Shown: positions 63,619 through 64,000 of the stretch, piece after piece | Numbering within the stretch: position 1 is the first letter of the stretch | Layout: every line of letters begins with the position of its first letter | Notes under the pieces: model-generated | What the model was told of the DNA's origin: nothing | Database searches by the model: none | The model's input: the letters and a program-made list of their open reading frames with translations, nothing else | Assembly (NCBI GenBank): GCA_029204225.1 | Contig: CM055104.1 | Coordinates: forward strand, 40,289,846 to 40,353,845 | DNA length: 64,000 bases | Direction of reading: 5' to 3' | From: Diphasiastrum complanatum | Taxonomy: Eukaryota; Streptophyta; Lycopodiopsida; Lycopodiales; Lycopodiaceae | Program-made: the position numbers and the translations under genes

Positions 63619-63846
63619 CTTCTGATAATTGTAATCTATCAATCAGATTAATCTGTATCAGCGTTATGACACACAACAAGCTGAAGTAATAACTTCATGC
63701 AATTGTACTCATCTGTTGATAATAATCAGAGTCTTCTGATAATTGTAATCTATCCATCAGATTAATCTATATCAGCGTTATGACACACAACAAGCTGAAG
63801 TAATAACTTCATGCAATTGTACTCATCTGTTGATAATAATCAGAGT
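63619..63846. repeat. 114-bp tandem duplication
   Basis: CTTCTGATAATTGTAATC starts units at 63619 and 63733. The two units differ by only a few bases and both end AATCAGAGT. They lie within the probable LTR upstream of the PBS at 63987. Confidence 0.92.
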
Positions 63847-64000
63847 GCGATTTGTTCTACAGTTGTTATTGGCAATTGCGCATTTGTTTGATCCATCGTT
63901 TGGACTATCCTACTGCTAACTCTTGCGTTTCCGATCCATTCATCTAGCTCGCTCCCAACTTCCGCACAATCCACTGATTTCCGACATGGTATCAGAGTGG
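63847..64000 (+). mobile_element. End of a copia 5' LTR and its primer-binding site
   Basis: The LTR end GATTTCCGACA is followed at 63987-64000 by TGGTATCAGAGTGG, an initiator-tRNA-Met PBS (GC changed to GT after the core). The element continues beyond the window; the LTR start is not fixed. Confidence 0.8.

Overview
The window is nuclear DNA of a land plant with a large, repeat-rich genome; I cannot name the species. Evidence: Ty1/copia LTR retrotransposons whose primer-binding sites match plant initiator-tRNA-Met (TGGTATCAGAGC), Ty3/gypsy relics, plant-telomere-like TTTAGGG arrays, a G-type (bulb) lectin receptor-kinase fragment, and spliceosomal introns. No intact host gene, rRNA, tRNA or CRISPR array was found.

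Layout. 1-4.8 kb: CT microsatellite, a periodic mini-hairpin array, a copia gag-protease fragment, and copy A of a duplicated segment. 4776-10617: a complete-ended but defective copia element (two LTRs, GTTTG target duplication, PBS, polypurine tract) with an antisense solo LTR of another family inserted just after the gag start codon. 10.6-14 kb: continuation of the interrupted repeat array, copy B of the duplicated segment, an unrecognised coding relic and a lectin-domain pseudogene. 14-19 kb: noncoding DNA with a GC-rich island, a gypsy gag fragment and a 5' half of a minus-strand copia element. 19.4-23.8 kb: a patchwork of degenerate telomere-like arrays, minisatellites, a (TG)n/(CA)n palindrome, long GA/CT tracts and repeated hairpins. 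24.4-30.6 kb: two more broken copia elements, one with a gag-to-RT internal deletion. 30.6-31.3 kb: gypsy retropepsin relic, minus strand. 32485-42573: a 10-kb noncoding LTR element (LARD-like) lying between two CT tracts and containing a 3.1-kb nested insertion with a CATAA target duplication. 43.5-46 kb: a copia LTR-RT-RNase H-LTR remnant and a gag-like relic. 47576-51690: a second LARD copy, antisense, carrying a patch of copia gag. 51.7-58.5 kb: the only stretch dominated by intron-containing, non-LTR genes. It holds a plus-strand Ulp1/C48-type cysteine-peptidase C-terminus, a two-exon minus-strand gene, and two further minus-strand multi-exon genes, one with a motif pattern seen in uncharacterised transposon proteins. 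59-61.6 kb: minus-strand copia pol. 62.7 kb: a Helitron-like 3' terminus. 63.6-64 kb: the end of another copia LTR with its PBS.

Together the window is a graveyard of nested and truncated transposable elements. Copia open reading frames show the usual gag, protease, integrase, RT and RNase H order, but every copy carries disabling lesions, and several nonsense codons fit C-to-T decay of methylated DNA. The best candidate for something undescribed is the spliced gene cluster at 51.7-58.5 kb; the mini-hairpin array and the LARD family are the next most interesting. All family calls are by eye from motifs; no database search was run.
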